Positions 1-11,447 of a DNA stretch of 64,000 nt are shown in pieces. Under the pieces are notes generated by a model that saw only the letters and a list, made by a program, of their open reading frames with translations, did no database searches and was not told the origin of the DNA. A program made the position numbers and the translations under genes. Each line of letters begins with the position of its first letter. The first letter of the stretch is position 1. This stretch comes from Lepas anatifera (taxonomy: Eukaryota > Arthropoda > Thecostraca > Lepadidae): positions 310,001-374,000 of the forward strand of contig JAOTON010001261.1 of assembly GCA_034440635.1 (NCBI GenBank), read 5' to 3'.

Positions 1-106
1 AGTTTAAAAAACCAGTGCATTTTCTCAAACATTTACAGAGCACCAAAGGAGGACACTCGTATGGATCAAAGGGGATATGTCACCACCCAACAGGGTACTC
101 TGTTTC

Positions 107-181
107 CTGTTGCAGTATTTTTCCTGCCTCATACAATACGCCTTGTTTTCTGTTGCAGTATTTTTCCTGCCTCATACAATA
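107..181. repeat. Two-copy 43-bp-period tandem duplication
   Basis: A 32-bp stretch at 107-138 (beginning CTGTTGCAGTATTTTTCCTG) recurs exactly at 150-181. The 11-bp spacer gives a 43-bp period. The perfect identity argues for a recent local slippage or duplication at the 5' edge of the LINE relic. Confidence 0.85.
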
Positions 182-189
182 GAGGAGCC

Positions 190-2284
190 TGGCTTACTGT
201 GTGGTCACCAATTATAGATAAGCATATGCCGTTAAAAACCATCCGGACGAAAGAGCCCCAGCTCCGTGGCTTCAAAACAACGAGGCACTCCGTTCCCTCA
301 TGAGGGAAAGAGACAGGCTTTATAAAGCTAAATGTGATAATCCCAACTCGGACGTGGTCAAAGAACAGTTTCGCAAATGCAGAAACGAAGTGAAGAGTGC
401 ACAAAACAAAGAGCGATCGAACTACTTCCTCTCTACTTACCAACAGAGGCGCCACACCACGTGGAAGGATATAAGACGATTTCTTATATTACCTAAGGGA
501 GGTGACCCCGTCGCTGCAGTCAATGAACCGTCTGCTCAATGGGCAGATAAGTTAAATGAGCACTTTGCAACCGTTGGCTCACGCGTAGCAGCGGCGCTGG
601 AGGAGGCCCGACGGGACACAGAGCCTTTGCCTCCCGTCCCCAGTTGTGGTCAGTGGGGCCTTCGCGTGCGCCCAGCAACACTACCTGAACTATCATATGC
701 CATCAATCGTATGTCAACGTCCAAATCTAGCGGAGAAGACGGCATCACCATCAGCATGCTGCGAATGACTTTCCCGGTCATCGGTCCTCATCTGCTCGAA
801 GTTATCAACTCTTCGCTGATCTTCGAGAGCTACCAACGGAATGGAAGCTGGCTACAGTTGTCCCACTCCATAAATCGGGAAGTGTTACTGAGCCTGGTAA
901 CTACCGTCCCGTGTCTATTATCAGCACAGTGCAAAAGTAGAGAGAGCGTTGTGTGCGTGCAGCTGGTTAACTACATGGAGTCGCATGCAATTCTCAGTGA
1001 TATCCAGCATGGATTCAGAACAGGACGATCCACAGAATCAGCTATGCTAGACGCAGTTGGATGGCTGATGGAAGGCATGGACCAAGGCTTTTAGGGTCCG
1101 TACAACCGCGGACACGTCCAAAGCCTTCGATTCCGTGGAACACTCCCGACTGATAGAAAATTAGGATGGTATGGTATAGATAGCCATTGGTTTGAGCGCT
1201 GGTTAAGTGAGCGTAGACAAAAGTCAAGGGAGGGATAAATGCTTCCTATTACACATGGTGTGGTTAGGTTACTTTGGCCCAGTCTTGTTTTTACTCTTCA
1301 CAAATGATTTGATGTCTACGTAGAATCCAAATTGTCATGTACGCCGATGACGCACAATTCTTGATCGAGGCCTTAGTCAAAACCCGCTTGAACTTCAGGG
1401 AAAAGTAGAAGCTACATTCAAGCAAGCCCACACATGGTTTACCCAGAATAGTTTAAAATCAACCCAACAAAAACTGATCTTATGCTTGTTAGACCACGCC
1501 ATAGGCGGTCATCACTGCAGTTCTCTGTGCAGTTTGGAGATGTTAATGTTAAACCGTCGTCAACTGCCAAGATTTTGGGTCTCACTGTCGATGATGGATT
1601 ACATTTTGATGCTCATGTAACAACAGTGATCAAACGGTGCTACTCTACTCTAGGTGGCTTAGCAAATTTTTCGTACAGACTTCCAGAAGCGGTAAAGAAG
1701 ATGATAGTAGAAACTCTTATATTCCCACATATTACCTATTGTTTGTCAATCTGGTCAGGATGCAACAAAAGTAGCACAACCGCATTAAAAGTCATTAATC
1801 ATTGGCGCGAGTCGTGAAAGGAGCCAGAAAGCATGACCATGTGACTCCCATACTAAAAGACTTAAAATGGCCTAGATTCGATGAATTCTTACAGGAGCAT
1901 GACCTGACTACCATGTGTTATGTTCTGTACTCAAAATGCCCCATCCAGCCTGCGTGATCGGTTACACACCGCGAGGAAGTCTCGAGTAGGCAGACCAGAG
2001 CCACGCACGCGGGTGACCTTCACCTACCGCGTGTGCGAACCGAGCACGCCCGGCGATTTTTCAGATATCGGGCCACATCACTGTGGAACCTCGCCCTGCT
2101 GAAGTTAGGAACGAGCGCAAACCGGCAAAATGTCGTAGGCTAGCTAACCGCTGGATTAATGATAGACGTCAGGTAGAGAATAGGAGCTAACTAGTGTGGA
2201 GCTGAAGAGTGTATGGTTTGTAATTCATGACGGAAGAGCCATTTTGTATGGAGGACATGAAAATATATGATGATGATGATGAAT
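190..2284 (+). mobile_element. Decayed non-LTR (LINE) retrotransposon, RT-encoding 3' part
   Basis: Broken reverse-transcriptase ORF of a LINE, read in several frames on the plus strand. An open segment at 246-860 holds the linker before RT and the finger motif [14 protein letters not shown]. It runs on as a frame reading [13 protein letters not shown] and [10 protein letters not shown] (about 840-900), then QHGFRTGRSTESAM (about 1004-1046). Motif A (DTSKAFDSVEHS, about 1112-1147) and the catalytic YADD box (1340-1351) follow. The thumb and C-terminal part (KILGLTVDDGLHFDAHV and a TLIFPHITYCLSIWSG stretch) is open at 1482-1817. A further C-terminal piece near 1840-2100 includes a TEHARRFFRYRATSLWNL stretch. 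The copy ends in a short (ATG)n tail near 2262-2284, typical of CR1/L2-like LINEs rather than poly(A) LINEs. Stops and frameshifts lie at about 255, 830, 930, 1094 and 1815, so it is dead. The endonuclease is not recognisable upstream, so the copy is 5'-truncated. The clade is inferred; membership of the RT family is clear. Confidence 0.9.
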
Positions 2285-2285
2285 A

Positions 2286-4853
2286 AGCCTAGTAAGAGGG
2301 GGTGGGGGCTATAGCGGCCTTCAGAAAAAGGCACAGTTACCATTCATTGTCCAACTAGAATCAAGTCTGCAGTCTCTTATGCCTTGGAGCGCATTCGTCA
2401 TCAGTGAATGACAAACTGAACGGCTGGGATCAATATGAGGAGCTGAGGGCCAACAATTGCCCCCCCCCACCCACCCATCCTCTTCCTCCCTCCAGTTGTT
2501 ATGTAAAAAGCCCTGTCATCATCATCATAAGTGTTCTATGGTGCTCAAGAACAAGTAACACTTTGGGCTAATTCAATACAATAATAGAAATGATAGAATA
2601 TTTACCAAGACCAGAACATCCGAAATTCAGGGAAGTGAACAGCAGTTTAAAAAAATAAGACGTGATTAGATGACTTCCCATTTTTATGTCCACCATACTG
2701 ATTCTCCGACAGGGCGTGAAACATTGTTTCGTAGGAAATCCACGCCCAGTGGAATAGTGACCCAGTTTTCTCGATCGATGGCGGGAGCATTTCCGGTAGT
2801 GTTCGCACCCGATGCGTTCAGACTGAAGCCCGGGGTGTTCTACGAAGGAATAGCACGTGGCGATGGAGCGTTTCATGGATTGAATATCAATGGATGCTCA
2901 GATGAATATCCGATCCGCTTTGGATTGGACTGGTTTGGCCAGAAGTAATTTCCAATCTGGATATGAATCTGGGCTCTAATTGTTGTCATCATACGCGTCG
3001 GAAAAGGGGGCCGGGGGCCAGGCCCCCACCTTTGGCAAAATTTCCTGATCTCGTCAAATAGAGAAGCCGGAATTCTTATATCGCTGCTGGGGGAAGGGCC
3101 CAATTGCGTTTTGGTACTGATGTTGGTTTTGTCGCATGGTTGAAGTTTGGCTCCCACTTTTTGCGGTCCTTATGGTTGTCATGTTAATTGTATTTTCAGA
3201 TATTGATTGAATCTGAATTGAATACCATGTTCAGAAAGATCGGTCTGGATTTGTTGGGGAAACTTGGGACATGGACGGGGTGGGATCCGAATTTTCTGAA
3301 CGTTGACGCACTGTACCCGGCGGCGTCGGCATCAGCGCCCGCCGAGTCGCAGGGTTCGTGCCCCGGCCGGCTGGCGGTAGCCGGCAGACGGGGGGTTGTT
3401 ATCTGCGATGTGTCTCAGTAATGGCACTTAAACATTTCCGCCCTTGTTTCCGTTTAGCTCGCTGTATCGGTCTTATCAGAATGCTTTGTTTCCATTTTGA
3501 AACTTAGTCAATGGTGAAATATTTATGATAGGTTTTTATTGCGTTGGCAAGTGACGTCTTGCATAGGTATTGTACAACGCCTGCCATTGGAAAACTTCTC
3601 CATTTTTTATATAGCTTTATCTCAGTCTATCCGAGTATCTCGATCCATCTCGATCATCTCTCGATCTATCCAGATATATAGATATTTCGTCTTGGCCTGC
3701 ATTGATTTGGTCCCTTAATTCCGAGGCAATCACTTTTTTAGAACTAAATATTGTCTTTCATCTACGCAGGGATAGTGTTATTGTTGACAGGAATGATGTG
3801 ACCGTGGTGTTTTGCTTGTAACGATATTCACTTCCTGGATACGGATAATTATAGAGTGGACGCATAGTAACCGGTAGGGAAAAAATTAAACCTTTTTGGA
3901 AGGCAAAGCGGCCCAATTATATAGTATTTTTTACATGATACAAGCTTCCAAATGAACCTCATGAATATTATGTGAAACTGTGATGTTAGCTTCAGTGACA
4001 GCTCGTTGTGGGACCTGTGACAGGACCAACCTTAAATGATGATAAATTAGGGAGAACCAAGCCTGAAATGATAACGATTGAATTTGGCTCACTTTTCTGT
4101 GGCAAAGGAGAACACCGTGTTCATTAGCGGGCTTACACTGCCGAAAAGTGTATTTTTAGAGCACTTCCTGATTGAGCCAGGCTCCCCTGATTGAGCCAGT
4201 GCAGCTATACCTAGCTATTTAAGGTCCCCAGGGTGGAGGGAGAATACAAAAACGGCATGGATTGCGTGGCGTGCCAATCGGCCTTCAGGTATGTCAGGAA
4301 TGCCAATTTATTGCTTCATTTCTGAATTTTCTGCCGGCGTCTGCCGCCTGTAGATAGTGAGTGGTAGACTCTCCGTTGGACGTAATGACTTGGCAATTAC
4401 ATCTTCTTTTAGACCGTACAATTACGTCTCACTTTTAGCAGAGCGCATCATGTAAATGGATGTTACATTTAGCCCAATATTTATTTATTTAATGGATTGG
4501 AGTGGCAGATGGAATTACCCTGGGGATGTGACTAGTTTATGATCCGGGCATTAATTTTAGCTGTTCTATGTCGATTTAAGTGTGGTTTTTCGGATTTGTT
4601 TGTATTTGTATTGATAATCAGGGTGTGCAAACGGATTGTCCAGACTGCTCGAGTAATCGTCAGATATGAGGGAGTCTGACATTTATTAGTAATGTCAACT
4701 TTGGGTTTCACGCCTGTTGAGAACACTCAGTATTTTACTACTTCGCTTGTTCCTAGGCCCTGAAATTAAGGACTTCTTAGCCTTTTTTCATCCTGGAGAA
4801 GAGGATATCCTAACCGATCCTACGCACTGTCCTAACCAGCCTTACGTACACAA
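2286..4853. other. Noncoding stretch, no gene recognised
   Basis: No protein family is recognisable in any frame. There is a C-rich run at 2460-2490, a short (ATC)4 run near 2517-2529, a degenerate ATCTCG/TATC-rich patch at about 3622-3690, and a tandem echo of TGATTGAGCCAG near 4170-4200. The short ORF at 2670-2948 has no recognised homology and is probably random. Confidence 0.6.
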
Positions 4854-5060
4854 AGTTCAAATTTTCTTGGGTGGAGGGGGATTCAGAGACCAAACGTGTG
4901 GGGGGGGGCAACCTGTGTAAAATTTTGAATATCATGGCATTAACATATTGATAAGATAAAACAAAACCCTCTCTCAGCCAAAATCGGCTCAGAGTGGGTA
5001 AAATGTGTCCGCTTCGAGGGGACATTGGCCATATGGACGCCCTCTAGATCCACCCCTGGG
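4854..5060. mobile_element. Fragment related to hAT-type MITE (ends TAGATCCACCCCTG)
   Basis: The right end (about 5046-5060) carries TAGATCCACCCCTG, like the CCGCCCCTG termini of the window's hAT MITEs. The inner part, TAAAATGTGTCCGCTT near 4998-5013, recurs at about 61076-61091. The left boundary is not clear and no TSD was found. Confidence 0.4.
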
Positions 5061-6224
5061 CTAACCCTTGATATGACCATTGCATCATAACCTGTCTGAT
5101 AGTTCACAAACTCAGCCGCCACATTTAAGGGTCGGGAGCCCACTTACGCCCCGGTCCGATGTCCTCTGTGGAATGAAACAAAACCAACCCATCTCAAACT
5201 AACTCAACATTTTCATACGAGTGGTGACTGACTCGGCCCATTGTGCAAAATTTGTCAACTTTTCTTTTCGTTGGAGTTTAAGTAGAGTTTTTATTCGATG
5301 TTCTTGAACTATGAGCGTTACTTTGGATGGACCAGCGATAATCACAACTTGCAGGCCTCCTCCTGTTATTATTGTAAGTTCTCTTGCAAACGAGATGTCT
5401 AATGAATTATGCATTGCAAGTTACTTTGTTGCACCATGCACATTGCGTCCATTAGAACTGGGAAGCGAATGCCATTCCAACTTGAGTGGCTTTCGCCTAA
5501 TGATAGACTGAGTCGGCAAACACAGCATTTGAAGGATTTTCCAATACATTACATCGTCATAAAGACACCCCGAAACGGCCAGCGTACGAACCATACGGAG
5601 AAATGCCGGTTTTGTCATGGGACAGCCGTGGGTGGATGCATCCAATGGGATACCGTCTTGGAAACTAGCAACGACCGCGATTCTTACATCCGCGGCCCAC
5701 AATTTCCACCCGCTCTCAGGAAACGCTGACCAGCCCGCCTAACGTGCTTCCCGACACGAGCTCTGCTCACGACATCCCAACCCTACAACCACTCACAGCC
5801 ACCGCGGCGGTTCCCGTCCTTTTCCGGAGGCTTCCAATGACCCAGCGCTGGGGGGCAGGGATTGGGGTCAATGGAGCATCTCGCTCGACAATACCGCTTG
5901 GAGTGTTGTATTTATGACCAGGATTCCTAAGGCGCGCGTCGTTCCACGCCGCAATTTGGCACCTTGCCGTACTCGGCTGTCACTGGATGGGCTGAGCCGA
6001 GGCACGCGATTATGGTTTTTGGCCAGCAGTGCAATAGCAGGGATGTTTGAAGGGTGTTGGAATGTGAAGATGCGGCGCCGGAGCGGTTAATTTGACACTG
6101 GTTTGATGTGTCGCTCGGCCCAAGTCTGGAATGGACAGTGCAGGTATGAACGTCAAAAACAGGGGGTTAGGAGAGGTGTGTCCTTGCAATCATGTATCTA
6201 ATGAATTATCCACAAAACGACTAA
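5061..6224. other. Noncoding stretch, nothing recognised
   Basis: The short overlapping ORFs on both strands near 5300-5730 are mirror shadows of each other with no recognisable motif. From about 5730 the DNA becomes GC-richer. I see no exon, RNA gene or clear repeat. Confidence 0.5.
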
Positions 6225-7385
6225 CGACGCCCTCTATTTCGCAGACGACACCTCACTCTACTCACCTCACACTGCCGACCAACTCTTAACAGCTCAGACA
6301 TCACTCCAGGACGACTTGAACAAAATAGAAAATACAGTAAAGACTGGGCCATCTCCTTTAATTCTTCAAAACAATACAGCAGACTTTTTCATTAAAAAAT
6401 ACCTCAAACTCTTAAGTTAAAGTTTTCAGGTGACGAAATCGCATTGCACCGAACACAAACACTTAGGCTTAAAATTTTCACACGACCTCAAATTCCACGA
6501 GCATGTCAATGACATAATTAAAAGTAAACAAATCTTTAGGACCAATTTATCCATTAGCCAAATATTTATCACGGCCTACTCTTGAACAAATATACAAGAC
6601 GTACATAAGACCTCATTTAGACTACTGTGACGCAATATATGACGGACACATAACAGCAGGTGATGTATGCACTCGAACGACTTAAATAGAATAGCCCGAC
6701 TTTGACCGGGACATCACGTAGGACACCAACCGACAAACTCAGACACGAGCTGGGGTGGACCTTCTTAGCAACAGGAGAAAAATTCACAAGTTAAATATTT
6801 ATCATGACTTAAGTGCACTAGGCTCAAAAGTTCCGATTACATAGATCCATTCTTCCCGAAACTAGATTAGCCAAACCCAACGTATCCTACGGAATTCAGC
6901 ATCTCAGTCAATACCTATGAATCGCACCGTAGCTTTCAGATCTTTCATCCAGCCACTACAAAATCATGGAACCGTTTACCACTATCACCCGGACATCATA
7001 CGCCCTATTTTCAAAAGCGCACAACTCATATTTACTCCTCCAACGCCCCTAATTCTTTAGTATTGGTACAAACAGGTATCAGATTCACACAACTCTAGGC
7101 TCGCTTCCAACTTCAAGTCATCTTTACCGTTTGACTTACAGTCTCTCCATATGTCAATGCTCATATCCGAACGAAACCACGGAACATTACATACTGCAGT
7201 CCCTCCACGCTGACCTTAGAACAACTCTCTTTAATAACCTTTCAAACATTCTTAATTGTAACTTTGCACAAATTCGAAATCTAGAAATTGACATACTTAT
7301 TCATGAGGGGCTTAAGGACAAATTGAAACTTTGCGTAGCATTTCAAAATTTTATTATTAAAACAAATGGTTTCATAAGATCATAA
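6225..7385 (+). mobile_element. Second, heavily decayed LINE relic (RT palm to C-terminus)
   Basis: The relic opens with an RT active-site box LYFAADDTSLYS-like stretch; the actual reading is YFADDTSLYS, with FADD encoded at 6238-6249. It continues in shifting frames through HLGLKFSHDLKFHEHVNDI (about 6460-6515) and LEQIYKTYIRPHLDYCDAIY (about 6583-6642), the usual thumb-region signature. The last open piece (7131-7385) begins with a cysteine-containing CQCSYPNETTEHYILQ stretch, like the C-terminal CxC...ETTEHxLLxC motif of many LINE ORF2 proteins. Multiple frameshifts and stops make it a pseudogene. It is distinct in sequence from the 0-2.3 kb LINE. The 5' end, including the endonuclease and RT fingers, is missing. 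The exact 3' end is uncertain because no obvious A-rich or microsatellite tail follows. Confidence 0.8.
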
Positions 7386-8811
7386 CCGCCAACAGGGCAT
7401 CAGTAAAACAATACGGCAACATGGCGACCTCCGGCGGCGGGGCGCATACAAGCGCGAGGACTATTTGATGCCAAGTTTCCATGTTGACAGTATTTGCATG
7501 TATGACTTGATAGATTTGCTTTTGTGTTTGTTAGATTCACAACTGTGTATTGTAGTGTGGTACTGAATGCCTTTAGGGCTTTGTACCATTCCCATATTGA
7601 GTTCTACGAATTGTTACATCTAATAAACGTTTACACAAACACAAAGGGGTGCATAAGGGCAGCAGGAATGAATAGGTTAGCATTTTATCTAAGATTCTAT
7701 CGTGGAATTCTGCAGACGTTTGTGAATATTTTGCGGTTGAACTGCCTCAAATAGCTGAACATCTTTCGCTACAGCACTATACCGGGCGACTTATTTATTT
7801 ACCCCGACCCACGCTGCAAGTTCGGGGCCCGCCATCCTTTCTTAGTTATAAGAATCCGTGACTGTGTCCCTGTTACAGGGTAATACTTATCTGGAATATC
7901 TATCAATATGTGCTGATGGAGCAGTTTCATCTGTCTCCGGCTCCGGCTCCTTCTCTGGCTCCGGCTCCGGAAACCTGCCTCCGGGTGCCACGCGCCGGCA
8001 AGCCTTCAATTACGACTGCCGCGGCTGGGTCGAGGGTCTGAAGTCATTCCAACTTAATTGACTCAGTTTGCACTGCGCTCTGGCTCCAGGGCGTTAATTT
8101 ATGTGCTCAGAAACGGGCCACACGGCAGTGAGGTGGCAAAATAAGGCGAAACCCTCTGCCGTTCTGGAAGGACTCAACTCCTGCGACTCTTCACGGTGTT
8201 GCTGCTCAATCATACTCTCAAAGGCAACGAGATCAGTGTGATGCCAAACGGAATATTTTGCTGAGAAATGTTCAGGCCTGCGGGTGCCTAGTTTGATAGT
8301 TAAGAATTTGTTATTTCAAAAGTATTCTATCGTACGTAACTAAGGTTGTGAGCGCTATGCTGGTGTATGGTTTCTAATAGATTTCTGCTTCCGGTTAAGC
8401 CATCCCTCCCGTAATAAAGAATAAGCCACCGGTTGTGGCATTGAGTACTCAGGGATTCTAAGCAGATCGGAACATTATGTCACAACATGTCGTCGCATAG
8501 AAACAGCGCCACAGGGAAACACCGTAAACTATCAGAGTTTAGGTCAAAATTTAAGGAACTCATGAGGTTATTTATTTCAATGGCAAAATGTGAATTGGTG
8601 CTGTTTATTTCCAAGGCATTCATGCATCCTTTCGATGTTTTTGTTTAAACTTGCATCACCCTGATTTGGCTTAGTCTCAAGCCAGCTTATTTTGCATATA
8701 TTTCGTAGGTATTACACTTTGCTACAATAAATATGCATTATGTATAAGCCCTACAAGGCCATGGTGCTCAGTGCCCTACACTTCATGGCTTATGAACCAT
8801 CCGGACGAGTA
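7386..8811. other. Noncoding stretch with a CTCCGG hexamer run
   Basis: A short (CTCCGG)n-type run at 7935-7970 makes the 67-codon ORF around it read Ser-Gly repeats. I see no splice signals or conserved motif to support it as an exon. The rest shows no recognisable feature. Confidence 0.5.
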
Positions 8812-8819
8812 TCTGGGTG

Positions 8820-8972
8820 CAGTGGCGGGTCCAGGACTCTAATGGGGGGGGCTAGAGCCCTTCCCGTCGATGGCTCGGATCAGCCTTCGGCGATGCCTTT
8901 ACTCTACGCAATCCGCAATTTTGGGGAGAGGGGGCTTGAGCCCTCCCCTAGCCCCCCTTGCATGAGCCACTG
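8820..8972 (+). mobile_element. hAT-type MITE, subfamily A (CAGTGGCGG...CCACTG)
   Basis: 153-bp element with inverted ends CAGTGGCGGGTCCAGGA and GAGCCACTG. It is flanked by 8-bp duplications TCTGGGTG (8812-8819) and CCTGGGTG (8973-8980), matching 7 of 8. The interior holds the landmarks shared by this subfamily: a gggggctagag segment, ATGCCTTTACT, and cttgagccctccccTAGCCCCCC near the right end. The CAG...CTG ends and 8-bp TSD point to mobilisation by a hAT transposase. It has no coding capacity. Confidence 0.85.
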
Positions 8973-10179
8973 CCTGGGTGCCCCCCCTCTGGTTCATCCC
9001 ACCACCTGAACCCCACTCCACTGTCAGTGCTAGGTCACGCACTCTTCAGAACACCGAACCGCCAGATCCGTAGAAGTGTAGTTCCCTCCATCCTCGGGTC
9101 ACGGCTCTCTTCGGCGATTCTGGTCACAATTTCCCGACTGTGCTGATTTCACGAAGAGTCACACTTCTGCCGAACAGTTCACAGCGCTACAGTATCGCTA
9201 CGGTGGATATTTGCCGAAGCCAAGGCCGGACAATTGCGGCCACTTTGATATGGGTTACACCTCACTGAACAAACCAGTGCGTTTAATGAGGTCAGCGAGG
9301 GATTTAGCGCGAAACCTGTACCTGTTTCTTAGCCTTTGCTTCGCCTCCTGTGGTTTAGACTATGCCTTCTTCAATGCCAAGCGCATGGTATGTGTTTTGT
9401 CTTGTTCATCAGTGTGGACACATCATTGAAAGTAGGCCCATCACTCATCAGCGATCTGTACTGTTTACTTGTTCTACCTTCCATGAATCTGTTTTGAGTC
9501 ATCAGCAATCATATCCTAATTTGTCCGGTGATTGCACCCGCCTTACAATAGCGCTCATGAATATGAATTTATGACAGAGTCTGCCACTACACGCTGGTGG
9601 AGACACGACCATCCACGCATAAAATCATCATATTCAGTCACGGCTACCCACTGTAGGGGCGCTGTTGATGAAAACCGATCTTGCCATTCCGGTCGACAGG
9701 TCGCTCCCCTCCCTGAGAGGTCAGATATGGGTCAGGCGAGGGTCACCGCGAGCACAGTCGTTACCGAGTAAAAACGGCCATCAAAGGCGGCCGACGCCCC
9801 CGCGGCCGTACCTGAAAAGGCGGCATCTCCCGCCGTGTCAGCTGGGATAAGACACTCCCCGCACCGGAGGTGCCCACTGCGTGCAGCGCTGAACTCTCAC
9901 GCGCAAATGGAATGTGAAAAGGCAAAAAAACGACGGTAAGAAGCCGCGATGGTTAGCCGTTATGGACTGGGTGCGGGATCTGGCGGACTCTCCGGGTGGA
10001 TATACGTATTAAATATATGGGCAGAGGCGTCGGAAAATGATACCGTAATCGTTGTATTGTTTGAGAGAGGAAGCTGCTTCTTTGTATGGGGTTGCGAGGT
10101 GATCAAAAACACTGTTGTAGTGATTAACTGACGGACGCTGCTTATGATGTTATATGGGACTATTTATTAATCATTCTTG

Positions 10180-10275
10180 CCTGGTAGACATGTCTCAGAA
10201 ATAGGCAGTCTGCTTTGAGTCAAATATCCCGGGCTCAAGTCCCAACATGCTATGTGAATAAAATAAATCAATCTC
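10180..10275 (+). repeat. Possible tRNA-derived SINE remnant
   Basis: GGCTCAAGTCC (about 10233-10243) fits a pol III B box, and the segment ends in an A-rich tail (AATAAAATAAAT). An A box upstream is not convincing, so this may be chance. Confidence 0.3.
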
Positions 10276-11371
10276 GTGGGAGTATTTTAAATCCCTAAAA
10301 ATATTTCAAAATTCTGAAGGCATTGACAACGCTCAAGAGAGCTAAGCAGCCCACCAAAGACCCAATCTACGACAAAAAACAAAGACACCATTAAAACTGT
10401 GGTGAAGCTACCGATGAAATTGAAGGACGTAAAGAGAGGAAAATGAGATAACACACTCACATGCCTAAAACGCAAAACGTGAAAACTTAAACCCGCCCTC
10501 TTTTTTTTTTGTTTTTTGCGTTTTGTGTCTTATTTATTTCCGAAATTTTATGTTTTTGCCTCGTTTTGTGTACTATAATTTGAGAAAAATTGGTGTGATT
10601 TTAACGGTGCTAGACATTTTTCGTTGTAGGGTACCTTTGTAGGCTGTTTAAGCTGATTTATCATTGATCGCATTTCGTACTTGAAAATATTTGTCATACT
10701 GCATTTTATCGTATTTTAAGACTTTTAGCTGATTACCACCAGATTGATTCACGACACCAGAAACTCTACCTCCAGCAGATTTTGGAGAGCTCGTTCATAA
10801 GCGTAATCGGATCCGTGCAATCCTTCTAAAGGGTGTAAGTTGGCGGCGCTGATTCCCTTGGCGGGGCTGCGTTGGTGTCATTGTCCGGCGTGCCTCCTTT
10901 CCACGCCGCAGACCAGGACTCCAGCGCCACCGAGCTCCCTGATCAAGCTGCAATTTTGTCGCTTGTAATCTCTTGTAACGGGGCAAGGCCATAAAAGTTG
11001 TATATGTCGATAAACATAAAAATCAGGGCTATTTTTGCTCGCTTAGTTCAAGATAAGCAGTTCACTCCCACTAAACTGTTCGCCTCCATCAGTCGCTCGT
11101 CCTGCAGCATACAATAATGGTTCACTAAGGAAGAAAACAACTAAAGCTTTTCAGTTTTACATGATGTAACTGCTTAGTTGCCAGCCCAATCTAAACCAAC
11201 AGGCCAGTAGGATAGCAAAACATGTATTTGAAGCAAAATATGCAATTTACTTAGCTTACAATCACTAGCACGTTATGCAAACCTAAAGAGCTTAAGAATC
11301 CCAATTAGATATTATTTTCAGGTCATCGAGGGACATTTGAAATTATTCCAATGTATGCATCGTACTGTATT

Positions 11372-11447
11372 TGTATTGTAATGCAAATTGTAATTGTAAC
11401 TGTATTGTAAGGTAAATTGTAATTGTAACAGCATTGTAATGTAAATG
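11372..11447. repeat. 29-bp tandem repeat, about 2.6 copies
   Basis: Units at 11372-11400 and 11401-11429 (TGTATTGTAATGCAAATTG...) differ at two positions, and a partial third unit follows. It is AT-rich and built of TTGTAA words. Confidence 0.8.

Noticed and set aside
2670..2948. 92-codon ORF near the first LINE
   Set aside because: The overlapping minus-strand ORF is as long. No motif and not in frame with the LINE protein.
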